DNA from: Pedobacter sp. Leaf176
GTDB taxonomy: Bacteria > Bacteroidota > Bacteroidia > Sphingobacteriales > Sphingobacteriaceae
Direction: 5' to 3'
DNA length: 64,000 bases
Assembly: GCF_001424305.1 (NCBI RefSeq)
Contig: NZ_LMPD01000003.1
Coordinates: 79,032 to 143,031, forward strand
Position 1 is the first letter of the stretch, and every line of letters starts with the position of its first letter. Below the pieces are notes generated by a model. The model saw nothing but the letters and a program-made list of their open reading frames with translations, was not told where the DNA came from and made no database searches. A program made the translations under genes and the position numbers. Positions 47,101-57,000 of this stretch are shown here, piece by piece.

Positions 47101-48188
47101 GATACGTAATTGCTTATTAAACCGCCCTTTTGAAGCGGATTTCCGGAAATCGTTTTAAACTTGGCGCGCTTGGCGTCTATTACAATCACACCTTCTTTAG
47201 AAGTACCAATCCATTTTCTACCAGACTCGTCTTCATAAATAGATAGAATCAATTGGTTTTGAATAGCTCCTTTTAACGGACGCTGGTAGCGATCAATGTC
47301 AATTTTGTTCTTTACTTTCAGCCCGTCTGCATTTGTACCAAGCCATAACTGCCGCTGTTTATCTAAATACATCGCGGAAATAATCTCTGCATCCAACAAA
47401 GGCGTGAGGTTTCCTGTAACGGGCGCTAATTTGCGCGACACTGCATTGTAACGCATGACACCGTTGTTGGTGCTTATCAGCAAATTATGAGCGTCCTCTA
47501 CCTCTAAACATTGGGTTAGTTGGTCGATTTTATGAACTAAATTTATGATTCTGGATTTTTGATCATAAACACAAAGACCAACGCCTTCGATGAGTAGGTA
47601 GATTTTATTGTTTAGTGTAATTCTGACATCAATAGCATTATATCCGTAAATTATTTGTCCTTTATTGTTTTTCAAAGGCACCTGCAGTGCATCGGGGCTT
47701 TTAGCAGGTTTTACGATTAAGCCTGCCCCATTCGTAGCTATAATCATTTCCCCGTTTTTAGCGGTTCTGATTTTATTGATCTGCGATTTCAGCTCCACCC
47801 TGGCTTTATCTGCGCTCCGGATAAAATATGCCGGAGAAAAACGATTGCTCAGTAAACTGTAAATACCAATACCTTGCCCCGTTCCTACCCACAAATTGTG
47901 GTTTGCATCTTCACTAATCGTATATATATAATTATGAGGAAGTGAACTTTTATCCCCTAAAACATTTCTGAAAATTTTGAACTCATAACCATCAAACCTA
48001 TTTAGTCCGTCGTGGGTACCAAACCATAGGAAACCCTTTGAATCTTTGAAAATGGCCCTTACAGCATTATTCGACAGACCTTTCTCAATACCTATTGTCG
48101 TAAAGGGCAAGGTATCGTTTCCGCGTACGACCCCACACAATAACAATATCAGAAAAAAAGCGAACAGTTTGACGAGCACCTTATGCAT
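44103..48188 (-). CDS. Orphan hybrid two-component system regulator (HTCS)
   Basis: A 1361-residue HTCS with the same domain order as the PUL regulator: signal peptide (to about residue 23), Reg_prop propellers (for example GLNRFDGYEFKIF and AGGISIWNRKQNVF, about 30-690), Y_Y_Y domain (about 700-765), transmembrane helix near 780, HisKA with NISHEFRTPLTL near 833, HATPase (about 935-1050), receiver with TDVVMNGGDG near 1144 and AraC-type helix-turn-helix (about 1245-1350). No SusC/SusD pair or hydrolase is next to it. It may control a PUL elsewhere, or its PUL has been lost. Confidence 0.93.
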   Translation of the reverse strand: MHKVLVKLFAFFLILLLCGVVRGNDTLPFTTIGIEKGLSNNAVRAIFKDSKGFLWFGTHDGLNRFDGYEFKIFRNVLGDKSSLPHNYIYTISEDANHNLWVGTGQGIGIYSLLSNRFSPAYFIRSADKARVELKSQINKIRTAKNGEMIIATNGAGLIVKPAKSPDALQVPLKNNKGQIIYGYNAIDVRITLNNKIYLLIEGVGLCVYDQKSRIINLVHKIDQLTQCLEVEDAHNLLISTNNGVMRYNAVSRKLAPVTGNLTPLLDAEIISAMYLDKQRQLWLGTNADGLKVKNKIDIDRYQRPLKGAIQNQLILSIYEDESGRKWIGTSKEGVIVIDAKRAKFKTISGNPLQKGGLISNYVSAFFEDRSHRLWIGTDAGGISIWNRKQNVFTNLVSDPQDAASLSSNAIMSIKEDYLGNIWIATYGGGINKVVGNGTKFKRYKCINQFTGNENGKVWQLLEGYDKTLWASTFSHGILYFFNREKDRFEVFDKSLEENLLSLKEDSYHELWGGNAAHLIKIDRSRKNHGYYEIGKPVRVIFEDSFGNLWLGSEGGGLLLFDRNTKKIVRQYSTSDGLSNNSVIAIIESDGCLWLSTFSGLSKFDIKKRTFTNFYQEDGLQSNQFLDNASLKLSSGELVFGGLKGFSILGPDSNKVVAANAPIAITGIRINNVEVSPVNSVVSDISSGEITQLEIPYNEALAVDFAALEYSAPGKISYAYYMEGWDKGWNEVGKVRTANYTKLADGSYRLRIKSTNADGVWSKAEKTMLITILPPWYRSWWAYSGYFILFVFIGYVFLRYQRRQSFLKYQIELADLRVEKEKELSENKLTFFTNISHEFRTPLTLIINPIKEFLNSKDSYVDPKELIIVYRNARRLLSLVDQLLSFRKSETQEIKVSRFDFIAFSREIFASFTHQAKSKKITYSYLCPPQGEVLVCGDREKLEIVLFNLLSNAFKFTPNGGNIRLEISTTSSELIVELSDTGSGISTEAGSKIFDRFYQDSRQNSRGGFGIGLYLVKTLISAHHGTIDYNSVIGEGTTFRFSLLLGSVHFQAAEMLDDASFKYLNHATEEYTFQPIEEEISSEFLSPDIAGGFDPTSEKKALLIVEDDDDIRSYIKKIFNDEYLVYEANNGIIGFEKVKKYTPDIVITDVVMNGGDGLDLCSKIKSTPELSHIPVIILTSGSSSEIKLKGIEQGADDFITKPFEKDILVARVANLLKSRNALQQYFLNEITLKADDFKISGEYKQFLDRCIAITEKHLDNPEFSVKILADELAISSSVLYKKVKAISGKTTNEFIRYIRLRKAAQLLINSDYNINQTAIHCGFNDIRYFREQFNKVFGVLPSDYVKKYRKNLSIKHRMVDKS

Positions 48189-48307
48189 AAATACCGGTTA
48201 TAGATTTAGAAGCAGAATGAATTAAATCTGAGTAAAAATTAATTTTCAAGAGCCATTTTACATTAATTCAGTGGTTAGGTTGTAATATAACTATTTTTGA
48301 TTGGTTA

Positions 48308-48596
48308 TCATGAGGTAATAGTCTTTGTTCCCACAAATATTATGACGTTCTCCTCCAGATGCTCCGCACATCCAAAGAATAGCGCCAGCTCAGCAATGGT
48401 TATTTCCCTTCGTCAAATCTTAAATTCAGCAGCTGCTTTTAATAAATTGTTTATTTTCAGATTTGGACCAGCATTAAATACTTTAAAACTAATTTTTCAG
48501 TTTAACAGGAAAGTAGTTCCACTCTTCACCATCTACAAAGATTAGCGAAAATTTTCCCTTGCTTTCTTTCGTCCCAAAACCTAAGTACCTGGCCAA
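48308..48596 (-). pseudogene. Possible decayed gene on the minus strand
   Basis: Read on the minus strand, 48596 to 48489 encodes LARYLGFGTKESKGKF then SLIFVDGEEWNYFPVKL. One base out of frame, at an A-run near 48492, coding-like sequence continues (KVFNAGPNLKINNLLKAAAE), meets a TGA at 48413-48415, and goes on (ITIAELALFFGCAEHLEENV) to 48308. Composition is protein-like, but one frameshift and one stop interrupt it and no start is seen. I do not recognise the family. Confidence 0.35.
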
Positions 48597-48769
48597 CTAC
48601 AAATTATGTCAAGACTATATTTTCGACATAGCAAACATTTCATAGTCCGCAATGTTGTTTACAAAGACCGGCGGAGAACAACTGGTTACAACATTACATT
48701 GCCCTTCCGAGAACCGCGGCCTAAAGAGCCGGCGTCACCTTTTTTTGGAACTGCCCAAAAAAAGAAAAC

Positions 48770-49167
48770 ATGAGTACCATCATTATCCAAGAAACCGACC
48801 CGCATGTATTGGACAGCTTCAAGCTGCGCTTGCAGAAGAAAACTTTAACGTGTATGCGATGCAGCAGTGCAATGAAGACTTCATGACGTTAATCGAAGAA
48901 ACCAAGCCACATGTTGTGGTACTTGACTACCGGTTGGACGGAAAAAATTGTCTGGACATTTTCAACAAAATCAGAATAAGATACCCACACCTGCCGATGA
49001 TTGCCCTAAGTTGCAACCATAACATCAACACCTTAGCACCCGAACTCGGCTTTGATGGCTATATCCCTAAGCCGTTTGACCTGGATGAACTCTATCGTAC
49101 ACTCCGGCATTTTATACCAGGTCCAACCAGTACCACATCCAAAGAATATTCATCGGTAAACACTTAA
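48770..49167 (+). pseudogene. Receiver-domain response regulator, frameshifted near its start
   Basis: A single-domain response regulator (about 132 residues if repaired). From the ATG at 48770 the frame reads MSTIIIQETDPHVLDSF, a normal receiver beginning, then leaves frame; the neighbouring frame continues ALAEENFNVYAMQQ and the rest of the domain. A single missing A at 48821-48822 (AAA read as AA) would restore DSFKAALAEENF. The phospho-acceptor aspartate is in VVVLDYRLDG and the conserved lysine in YIPKPFDLDEL. A frame opening at 48652 is in phase with the second part, but its first 50 residues are not receiver-like. Whether this is decay or an indel error is open. Confidence 0.8.
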
Positions 49168-49252
49168 ACCCGCGGAATAAGTACCTAATATGCTTATCAT
49201 TTGTGAAATAGGCAACTGTTTTACATCCTAAACGTACACACCAATAAAACCT

Positions 49253-49612
49253 ATGAAAAAAATAATTACGATCCTTGAGGACGACAGGGATATACGGGAG
49301 ATTTGCATCATGCTCTTTTCAGAAGAAGGCTACAACGTTCATAGCTTTGAAAACATCGCTTCGCTCTCAAAGGCTTACCCCAAGGATGAGACCGATTTAT
49401 TTCTTTTAGACATCCAGTTGCCGGATGGCAATGCCCTTGACTTATGTAAAATATTAAAAGCCAGCCCCATATATCAATCCATACCAATCCTAATGATGTC
49501 TGCTAACTTTAAAAAAGGAATCTCTGTTCCGCCCTGCCAGGCCGACGGATTTATCGAAAAACCTTTTGATATTAACAAACTTCTGGACCGGGTGGCGATG
49601 CTGATGCATTAA
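49253..49612 (+). CDS. Single-domain response regulator
   Basis: A 119-residue CheY-like receiver with no output domain. The acidic pair is in ILEDDRD (residues 7-10), the phospho-acceptor in LFLLDIQLPDGNA near 53, the conserved Thr/Ser in LMMSANF near 83 and the lysine in GFIEKPFDINKL near 103. It may accept phosphate from one of the hybrid kinases. It follows the damaged receiver gene by 85 bases. Confidence 0.9.
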   Translation: MKKIITILEDDRDIREICIMLFSEEGYNVHSFENIASLSKAYPKDETDLFLLDIQLPDGNALDLCKILKASPIYQSIPILMMSANFKKGISVPPCQADGFIEKPFDINKLLDRVAMLMH

Positions 49613-49743
49613 CAAACAATTATAGGAAAGTATTTGTTGCACCTTTTGTATGGCCAGTGAGAAACAATGATTAAATATAGATGCTATAGCAGTTATAGAC
49701 TAAGTTGCTTAATCGACTACTATTGCCAAATAAATCGAAACAA

Positions 49744-50407
49744 ATGATGCTCCGCCAGTTAATAACCTTTCCACTTGTTTTCATCGCGCTGACAATTCTG
49801 CTTCCATCCTGTAAGAACCGGAAGTCACGAGTGGAGCAGCATCATTCGCAGACAACGGTCATCAAACCATCTAATAATGAACCCAGCGCACCAACTACAA
49901 ATGACACCTTACAATTTATACACTTTGAGGGAAATTATGATTACTGGTCATGTGTCTTCCTAAATTCAAAAAAAGACACGGTAACCCTTGTAACAGATAC
50001 CGTTATATCCGGCAGGTACAGGAACAGAATGTTTTTGGTGACCTACTTTACAGATACGCTCTATCAGGCCGGCGATAACGACAGCAAGTTCACTGCGCTA
50101 CGCATGAGTAACTTTAAGGTACTTGGCAGAAAGCCCTTTGTTGATCCCATAACCGAGCAGCAGATTTTGCAGGACGTATGGAATTTGCAGGAGGTGCAGA
50201 GCGGAGCTGACCAGGTGTTATAGCTGAAAGGCCGACAAATGAAAAGAATTATTATCTTGTGGAAACCGGTACCCACGGGAGGACAACTTTTCCAGGTTTC
50301 ATATGTTCAGGGTCTACATTTACCCCAACTACGAGATTAGGGTTTACGATCCCGGGAATGATACGGACATTAGTCTTATGCAATGGAGAGGCAATAGCAG
50401 CAAATAA
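49744..50407 (+). pseudogene. Lipoprotein gene of unknown function, two frame breaks
   Basis: From the ATG at 49744 a lipoprotein signal (MMLRQLITFPLVF, lipobox LTILLPSC) leads into a hydrophilic domain ending in-frame at 50221 (VQSGADQVL). The next frame then reads AERPTNEKNYYLVETG from about 50223, and the third reads YPREDNFSRFHMFRVYIYP and RVYDPGNDTDISLMQWRG to a stop at 50405-50407. Each switch is explained by one missing base, near 50215 and near 50268. Repaired, the product would have about 221 residues. No family recognised. A gene ending at 50223 is the alternative. Confidence 0.6.
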
Positions 50408-50424
50408 TTTTAAAGACAAATCGA

Positions 50425-50727
50425 ATGAACATTACATGGCGCACCATCATCATCAAGCTTTGCTTTCTCATCGTTCCATTTATTATTCTTGCGCTGATAT
50501 TACTGGATAATGGGGGTAACGGCGGAGTTGGCGGCGGAGGTTATGACCTTTCCGGGCTTGTTTATGGGCTTGCCTTATTTGCAGTGATCATTCTTTGGCT
50601 GACCTATATCCTGCTGGGTTACCTGTGGGTTAAAACTCCAGCAGAAAGAAAGGCCCAGCATTTGTTGACCATTTCGGGAATAACAGCGCTTATATTGGCC
50701 TGGATAATCACCTCGCACATGTTTTAA
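50425..50727 (+). CDS. Small integral membrane protein, unknown function
   Basis: A 100-residue protein with three hydrophobic segments (about residues 8-27, 42-67 and 80-98) and a glycine-rich loop (GGNGGVGGGGYDLSG) after the first. It starts 17 bases after the broken lipoprotein gene on the same strand, so the two are probably co-transcribed. No family recognised. Confidence 0.65.
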   Translation: MNITWRTIIIKLCFLIVPFIILALILLDNGGNGGVGGGGYDLSGLVYGLALFAVIILWLTYILLGYLWVKTPAERKAQHLLTISGITALILAWIITSHMF

Positions 50728-51224
50728 GCATTAGGCAAAAGTTAATCCAGAAAATCATTTTAACAAATAGTTGAAGCTGATTATACCATCGCAATATTGA
50801 ATTTGCAGATTTATCGGCAAATATTTTAAATTCTGTACTAATGCTGCCTGCAGAAGCCCTCACCATTTCCGGCGACCCTGCATAACTAAAGCATAACTTT
50901 GGTAGTGAAATGTTTAGCAAAAACAAACCTTGGCTTTCACATTTTGGTAAGCAATAGCCACACTAGGGTAAACAACGGTAACCCTGGAATAACCTGTCAG
51001 GATGAAATGATGAACGAAAATAACAAATAAGGCCCCTTTTGCCCGCTATAGGGCGGCGCCTTATAAAATCATTGAGGTCAAAAATAAATGCCATCGGTTG
51101 ATATGTTGCTTTCCAGAAAGAACCTTCCAATGGCAAATATTTTTAATAAACTATAAAGGAATATCTGAATTAATATAAGGTTCAAAAAATTTAGTTCAGT
51201 GATATAAGAATTCAACAAAAATCG
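50728..51224. other. 497-base gap holding one long hairpin
   Basis: No gene-like frame. The only clear element is the hairpin at 51027-51064, listed separately. A TGGCAAAT string at 51131 resembles half of the operator at 3517 but has no partner arm. Confidence 0.45.
51027..51064. repeat. Hairpin ATAAGGC ... GCCTTAT
   Basis: Outer arms ATAAGGC and GCCTTAT enclose an inner GCCC-GCTATA-GGGC stem. It lies in the gap between converging transcripts and could end transcription from either side. Confidence 0.5.
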
Positions 51225-52064
51225 TTACAAAGCATTGTGTTCAGTAATCGCCTCGCCAAGTACTTCCACAAATCGATCATCAAGCTGATCCATTGTGGCC
51301 CATTTAACACCCCTTTCTCCAGGTTGAGCATAAATTGCCCCAACTTTCACTTCATTGTCAAAGATTCTGTAAACACCATTCTCCTGTGGTTCTATCCTAA
51401 AGCTTCGATTATCTAAATTAACATAGAAATCTTCATGTTCTACAAGTGACCGTTGCTCGTCTTCAATTGTATTTTGCACTGGATTATTTGTGTGGGCATG
51501 CTCAATAAGCTCGTGTATTTTACTACTTTCCTCCTCACGCGATAGTGGTAACTCAGGTAATTGATCTCCCGCGGAATTTGAATCTATTCCTCTAGAAATA
51601 ATGTTCCCCCTGTCGAAATGATGGTGTTTATAAAACTCCGGATGCTCCATCTCTATTATCTCTTCCTCTATTCTAAGGGCAGCCGGGCTGCCAATAGCGG
51701 ATCTGATTTGCATTTCTGTCTCCCTTGTTACCTCGCCAATAATATAACGTGGCATGGATGCATATTGCTGCTCGCTCATTACCGGTATAACAACTTCTTT
51801 AGTATTTTCGGCCAGATTCGCATAACCTATCGGAATCAGTACCGCCTTCTCCTCCGTAACCGCCACCGATTCATCAAGATCGACAATGATGTATCGAATA
51901 GCATCTTGTGACGCATCAAATAAAAGATCCCTGACTTTACCAACCGTAACGCCACTTTCATCGACTACAGGCCAATTCGTAATATCCGCCTGACCTTCAA
52001 CAATCTTGTAATTGCTATTTGATAACTCATCAAGGTTAACATAGTCTATTTTTCCTGTATTCAT
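51225..52064 (-). CDS. PRC-barrel domain protein
   Basis: A 279-residue soluble protein. Residues 20-100 form a PRC-barrel (WPVVDESGVTVGKVRDLLFD, then AIRYIIVDLDES), and the PIGYANL and VIPVMSEQQYASMPRY segments extend it. The middle (150-215) is charged and low in structure, and residues 215-279 form a second small domain (EDFYVNLDNRSFRIEPQENG). PRC-barrels bind RNA or proteins in several settings; in soil bacteria such stand-alone proteins are common in stress regions. The role here is unknown. It is monocistronic. Confidence 0.8.
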   Translation of the reverse strand: MNTGKIDYVNLDELSNSNYKIVEGQADITNWPVVDESGVTVGKVRDLLFDASQDAIRYIIVDLDESVAVTEEKAVLIPIGYANLAENTKEVVIPVMSEQQYASMPRYIIGEVTRETEMQIRSAIGSPAALRIEEEIIEMEHPEFYKHHHFDRGNIISRGIDSNSAGDQLPELPLSREEESSKIHELIEHAHTNNPVQNTIEDEQRSLVEHEDFYVNLDNRSFRIEPQENGVYRIFDNEVKVGAIYAQPGERGVKWATMDQLDDRFVEVLGEAITEHNAL

Positions 52065-52457
52065 ATCTTTTTATATTAAGGCTATTGTTATATCGCCTCT
52101 AATCTAACATTGCCAGCCGCAAATGGTTTTCAATATCTCCACTGCCTCGGTTAAGATGGATTCATCGATGTAATACGAATCAATAGCTTGCCTTCATTTC
52201 AAAATGAACCAAATTATATACGGCTACATCCTATATCGAAAGTTTAATTACAATATATTTTTATTGAATACATAATTTTGGTGTATAAGTAAAATAAAAA
52301 ACGAAATTTATGCCTATTTTTAAGTCCTTTATGACCTTAAAAGAGCGCAGATTATTTATCGATAAAAAGTAAATATGATTGTAAGCGCATCTAAGAGCCA
52401 GCAGGAATAACAGGAGCGATTATTGCAAATAGGTTATTTTATATTAAACCTCATACA
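52065..52457. other. Intergenic region upstream of the PRC-barrel gene
   Basis: 393 AT-rich bases. The minus-strand promoter of the PRC-barrel gene and the plus-strand promoter of the 55-codon frame must lie here; neither could be fixed. No repeat found. Confidence 0.4.
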
Positions 52458-52625
52458 ATGGACAATTCACCAATTCACTCAAATAATTTAAAAGCGGAGT
52501 TAAGAGATTATCAGGCATTTAACGGAAATAGTAAAACCCGTAAGGCCTTGTTTTCTAAATTAATTAATAGTTTTTTAAGCAGTTATAAAAAAGTTTCTGG
52601 TAAGGATAAACTGGCTACTCGTTAG
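52458..52625 (+). CDS. Possible 55-residue small protein
   Basis: An ATG at 52458 opens a 55-codon frame with a polar, basic product (NNLKAELRDYQAFNGNSKTR, later LFSKLINSFLSSYKK). Composition is protein-like with a predicted amphipathic helix. No known family; conservation in relatives would decide. Confidence 0.4.
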   Translation: MDNSPIHSNNLKAELRDYQAFNGNSKTRKALFSKLINSFLSSYKKVSGKDKLATR

Positions 52626-52688
52626 CATTTTGGTTAGCCTATGTTGCACGCTAAAATGCAATCACGAAACATTGCGATTTGGTCGTAT

Positions 52689-53879
52689 TTATTTTAAAGA
52701 CTTTAGCTGATCCTTCTTTAAGTCTTTAATTTTTTCAGCATGTTTGTTTGTTACAGATTTCGACTGCGCCCGCTCATAATATTTTATTGCATTTGAGATG
52801 TCACCTTTCTTGACGAATATTTCAGCCATCAAGCCGTATACCTCCTCATCGTCTGGGTATTCATTTAGCAGATTTTTTGTCAACGCTTCTGCATCATCAA
52901 TCTTTCCTTGCGACAGTGAATATTCTGCGAATTGAAACAAGGCGTTACGTGGCAAAGAAATATTAACACCATAAGACTTGGCTATATTAATCTTTTTGTC
53001 TTTTAAAACCACCGACGGGCTCGTTTTATGATATATTAAAACATCCATTGCAAGGCTATCGGAGATGTACCAATCCTTAAACACAAATGCTAAACCTGCG
53101 GGTATACCGTGCAGCGGAGTAGTCATATGGTTATATCCTTTCAAAAAATCAAATTGCCAGTTCACCACATTGTGTTTGTGCAACTTATAAAGACTATCCA
53201 CTTTCAACGCCCCTGATTTAAAACCGCTTTCCTGAAAACCATTATCTCCGGAGGAAAAATAATATTTCTGTTTTTTTAAACTGCTAACGGATGTAGCAGA
53301 CAAGTAACGCTCTACTTTCGAAATAACTTTCGAATTAATAGTATTGTCTTTATTAGGATAATTTAAGGCTCCACTTATGCTAATAACAGAAGGAAATATT
53401 TCCGGGTAGCTAACCATGGCGTTCGTAACAAACTGCCCACCTAATGAATGGCCAATTAACGTTACATAACCATTCGCTTTATAATTTTTATTGACATAAT
53501 CCAGAAGGTCGTTTTTTATAAAATCCAGGAATATTTTTGTGGTTTGCTCTGATTTTTCGAAGTTCAATTCCTGGCTTCTATTATTTTGTACCACGCCCAA
53601 AAATATCGCTTCCGGGATGTCATTTGTCCATGTCATTCTATCTATAATCGACGAAGTCAAATTGTACAGGCTTTTATCCTGTGCATCAAACAAAATGATT
53701 AAGGGATAACGTTTATTTTCTATTCCATAGTTCTTTGGAAGTTGAAGGTATATCGTCCGGTTTATATTTTCTTTTGAAGAATGTATTGTTATTGTATTTT
53801 TATCGCCTAATTTTACCTGTTGCGCAGATGCTGTAACCAGCACTGACAACAGGGCTATAATCGTAGATATTTTTTTCAT
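52689..53879 (-). CDS. Secreted alpha/beta-hydrolase esterase with TPR tail
   Basis: A 396-residue exported esterase of the Esterase D / enterochelin-esterase-like group. The signal peptide covers residues 1-19 (ending VTASAQ). The nucleophile elbow is GHSLGGQF near 144 and the likely catalytic histidine is in GYNHMTTPLHG near 250. C-terminal residues 310-385 hold about two TPR units (QGKIDDAEALTKNLLNEYPD, GDISNAIKYYERAQ). The natural substrate is unknown. It is transcribed alone. Confidence 0.87.
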   Translation of the reverse strand: MKKISTIIALLSVLVTASAQQVKLGDKNTITIHSSKENINRTIYLQLPKNYGIENKRYPLIILFDAQDKSLYNLTSSIIDRMTWTNDIPEAIFLGVVQNNRSQELNFEKSEQTTKIFLDFIKNDLLDYVNKNYKANGYVTLIGHSLGGQFVTNAMVSYPEIFPSVISISGALNYPNKDNTINSKVISKVERYLSATSVSSLKKQKYYFSSGDNGFQESGFKSGALKVDSLYKLHKHNVVNWQFDFLKGYNHMTTPLHGIPAGLAFVFKDWYISDSLAMDVLIYHKTSPSVVLKDKKINIAKSYGVNISLPRNALFQFAEYSLSQGKIDDAEALTKNLLNEYPDDEEVYGLMAEIFVKKGDISNAIKYYERAQSKSVTNKHAEKIKDLKKDQLKSLK

Positions 53880-54043
53880 AATATTGCCTGAAACGTATAT
53901 ATGAAATAAATATCTGCTAATACTGGTTTCCTTATGAATAAATGTGATGAGATCAGGCTAAAATGTGATGAATAGATGTGAAGGTAAAAAGGATATACTT
54001 TGTAGCTGCTTCATCAAGCATCAAATAATTTCAATTGAACTAC

Positions 54044-57000
54044 TCAATTCAGATACCTGGACGTTAATATTTCAATGAGCAAGGTAATCTCCCCTAAAAA
54101 TTCCTGTTGAAGCTCAGAACACAATCCTTCATCCAGGCTTTCCAGCCGTTCCAACTTAGTGGAAATTTCTGCGAGATAGACCAACCCGGCTGATACAGAA
54201 GTTCCGTAAACCTTATGGCCAAGCAACCTGATATTTTCCAACTCCCCGCCTGTTAAATACGCATCCAGATCGGCTACAGATTGTTTCAACTGGCTAATGG
54301 TAAGCGATGCAATTCTGGCCAGTTTGTCCCTGTTCTCGCCATAGTACATTTTAAGCTTGCCGGGATCAAAATGTTCGGTTGGCGAGGATGTATAAAAATC
54401 CTGGTCTTCCATGCCGACTGATAACCCCTCGACCCAACTACCAAGAATTAGTTCGAGTGAACCTTCGAGTATGGGCTTTGTTATAAAATCATCCATTCCG
54501 GCTTCAATGCATTTTTCCCTTTCCCCCGAAACATTACCTGCCGTAACGGCTATAATTGGGGTACGGCCTGTTGTTTCGGCCAACCTTATTGCCTTTGTCG
54601 CCTGATATCCGTTCATAACCGGCATTTGCACATCCATTAAAATAAGTTTGGGAGACGTAAGTATAAATTGTTCAACGCCTTCCTGCCCATTCTTAGCCTC
54701 AACAACTTTTGCGCCGGGATAAAGTTTGCCGATAAGCGTACGTGCCAGAAACCTGTTAACTTCATTGTCTTCAACTATAAGTATGGTAAAATCCACATGA
54801 TGATCTAGGTTGCTTTCCGCCTTCGGCTTATGGTCTTCTACAGCGGGCTCTTCTTCCAAGACGTGAAGCCTGGAGAGCGCATTATATAAGTCTGGCATCT
54901 TTATCGGTTTTACCAACCGATGGCTTACCTGCAGTGTGCGGCTCGCACTAATCAGCGTACTGTCATCTGCCGAACTATGTAGCAGCAATATTGGCAACGC
55001 TGCATGACTGGAAAAGAACGTCTGCCTGATTTTGGTCGTGGTTTCCAGTCCATCCATAAAAGGCATATGGTAATCCATGAGTACAGCATCATAACGTTTC
55101 CCCTCTGCCAGATTTTGCAGCGCCTCAAAACCGCTTTTCGCAAGGTCTGCTTTAATCTGCTTTAATTCCAGCATATCGGCCAGGATATGTCTGTTATTAT
55201 CGTTATCATCAACGATGAGTATGTTATTAATTGAATCTATTGCTTCCCAGTTCACAGCCTCACCTTGTTCACAGGCGAGTAAAATATCAAAATAAAAAGT
55301 GCTTCCGACGCCTGGCGTGCTTGTTAACTGTAGTTTGCTGCCCATCATGCGCAACAATTTGTTTGATATGGTCAATCCAAGCCCTGTTCCACCGTATTTT
55401 TTTGTTGTGGAAGAATCTTCCTGTGCAAAGGCATCAAAAATTTTCTCTTGTTTATCTTGTTGTATTCCAATTCCGGTATCGCGGATGCTGAAACGGAAAA
55501 GGCATTTATCATCAAAATTTTCCAGCATTTGTACTTTCAGTTCGATCTCGCCCTGCTCGGTAAATTTTGAAGCATTACCAAGAAGATTGATTAAAACCTG
55601 TTTCAGCCTTACATCATCTGTCCACACAAAACGTGGCAGTTCCGGACTTAGGTTCAGCAGCATTTCCAGATTTTTTGACTGGATTTGGTATGTGGTGATG
55701 TCTGTAGCCTGACAGGTCATCTCGAAGAGGTCGCACTTTTCTATGTCAAGCTCAAATTTTCCGGCCTCTATCTTAGAAAAATCAAGAATGTCATTTATGA
55801 TATTGAGCAGTGCACCAGCAGACTGGCTAACGATCTTAAGGTATTGCTGCTGGGTCTCATTGAGTGTGGTTTTTAGCAGGAGATCGGTAAAACCAATCAC
55901 GCCATTGAGCGGCGTTCTGATTTCATGACTCATATTGGCCAGGAATTCAGACTTGGCCAGGTTTGCCTCATCCGCGTGAATTTTTGCGGCCTTAAGTTCA
56001 TCACGCTGCGCAACCATACCGGAGATATCCTGGGTAAAAATCATCATACCTCCAATTTCAGATGCCGATTTATACCACGGCCTCATTTCCAGGGTAATGA
56101 AATGCTGTTCATCCGTAAGGGAATCGATAAATACATCCTCCTCTCTCCTTAATACCTGGCCTTTGAGAATCTCCCTATGGCGGAGCTTTCGTTCTTCATC
56201 CAGATTAGGAAACATCGTATAATGAGAAGCACCTATAATATCTTGATTTCTAAAATTATAGTCCTCTATCCATTTTCTGCTCACAGCGAGGTAACGCATA
56301 TCATTGTCGAGCATGGCCACGGCAGCCGGAGTGTGTTCAATAAAAGCCAGCAAACGCGCCCGCTCTGTGGCGAGCTCAACCTCCATTTGTTTTTGCCTTG
56401 TAATGTCGGTTGCCACGCCAAGATGACCAAGAGGTTCACCTTTTGGATCCGTTATAGCAGATACAGAAAGGGAAACATCAAAACGCTCACCCTCTTTAGC
56501 AATATAAACAAGCTCGTGGAGGGATGCCCGGTCAGCGCCCCGCATCGAGAAAAAGTATCTCAAATCTTTGACTTCATTAGCTGCTGTCTTTGAATTCGTT
56601 TTATTAGAATCAGTTTCAGCATTATACTCAAAAAATTCCGGCATCTGCGTTCCAAGCATCTCATTGGCAGAATAGCCCAAAAGATCCTCTGCGCCCTTAT
56701 TGAAAACGGTAATTAGCCCGTTATTATCTGTCGCAATAATACACAGATCAGCAGCAGCATCAAGAACATCATCTAATAGTTTTTTGGATGCACCGAGGGC
56801 AATTTCCGATCGCTTAGTTTTATCAATATCCTGTAAAGTACCAAATACACTTGTACAAATCCCATCGCTGAAAACTGCGTTCCCAATTGCCCGCACCCAT
56901 AGATCCTGGCCGCTGGCGTTGATAATTTCAATTTCCAGATCATAAGAGCCGCCGTTAGCCACTATATTCTGGAAGGCCTCTTCCATTTTGTCTCTGCTCT

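Noticed and set aside
48297..48545. 82-codon plus-strand frame
   Set aside because: It lacks a signal or domain; the minus strand of the same bases looks more protein-like.
50259..50510. 83-codon frame starting in the broken lipoprotein gene
   Set aside because: Only its first few codons belong to the lipoprotein's second frame; the rest is out of frame with both the lipoprotein end and the membrane protein gene.
51125..51145. Possible third copy of the FNR-like operator
   Set aside because: Only the right arm TGGCAAA is present; the left arm does not match and there is no gene at the right distance.
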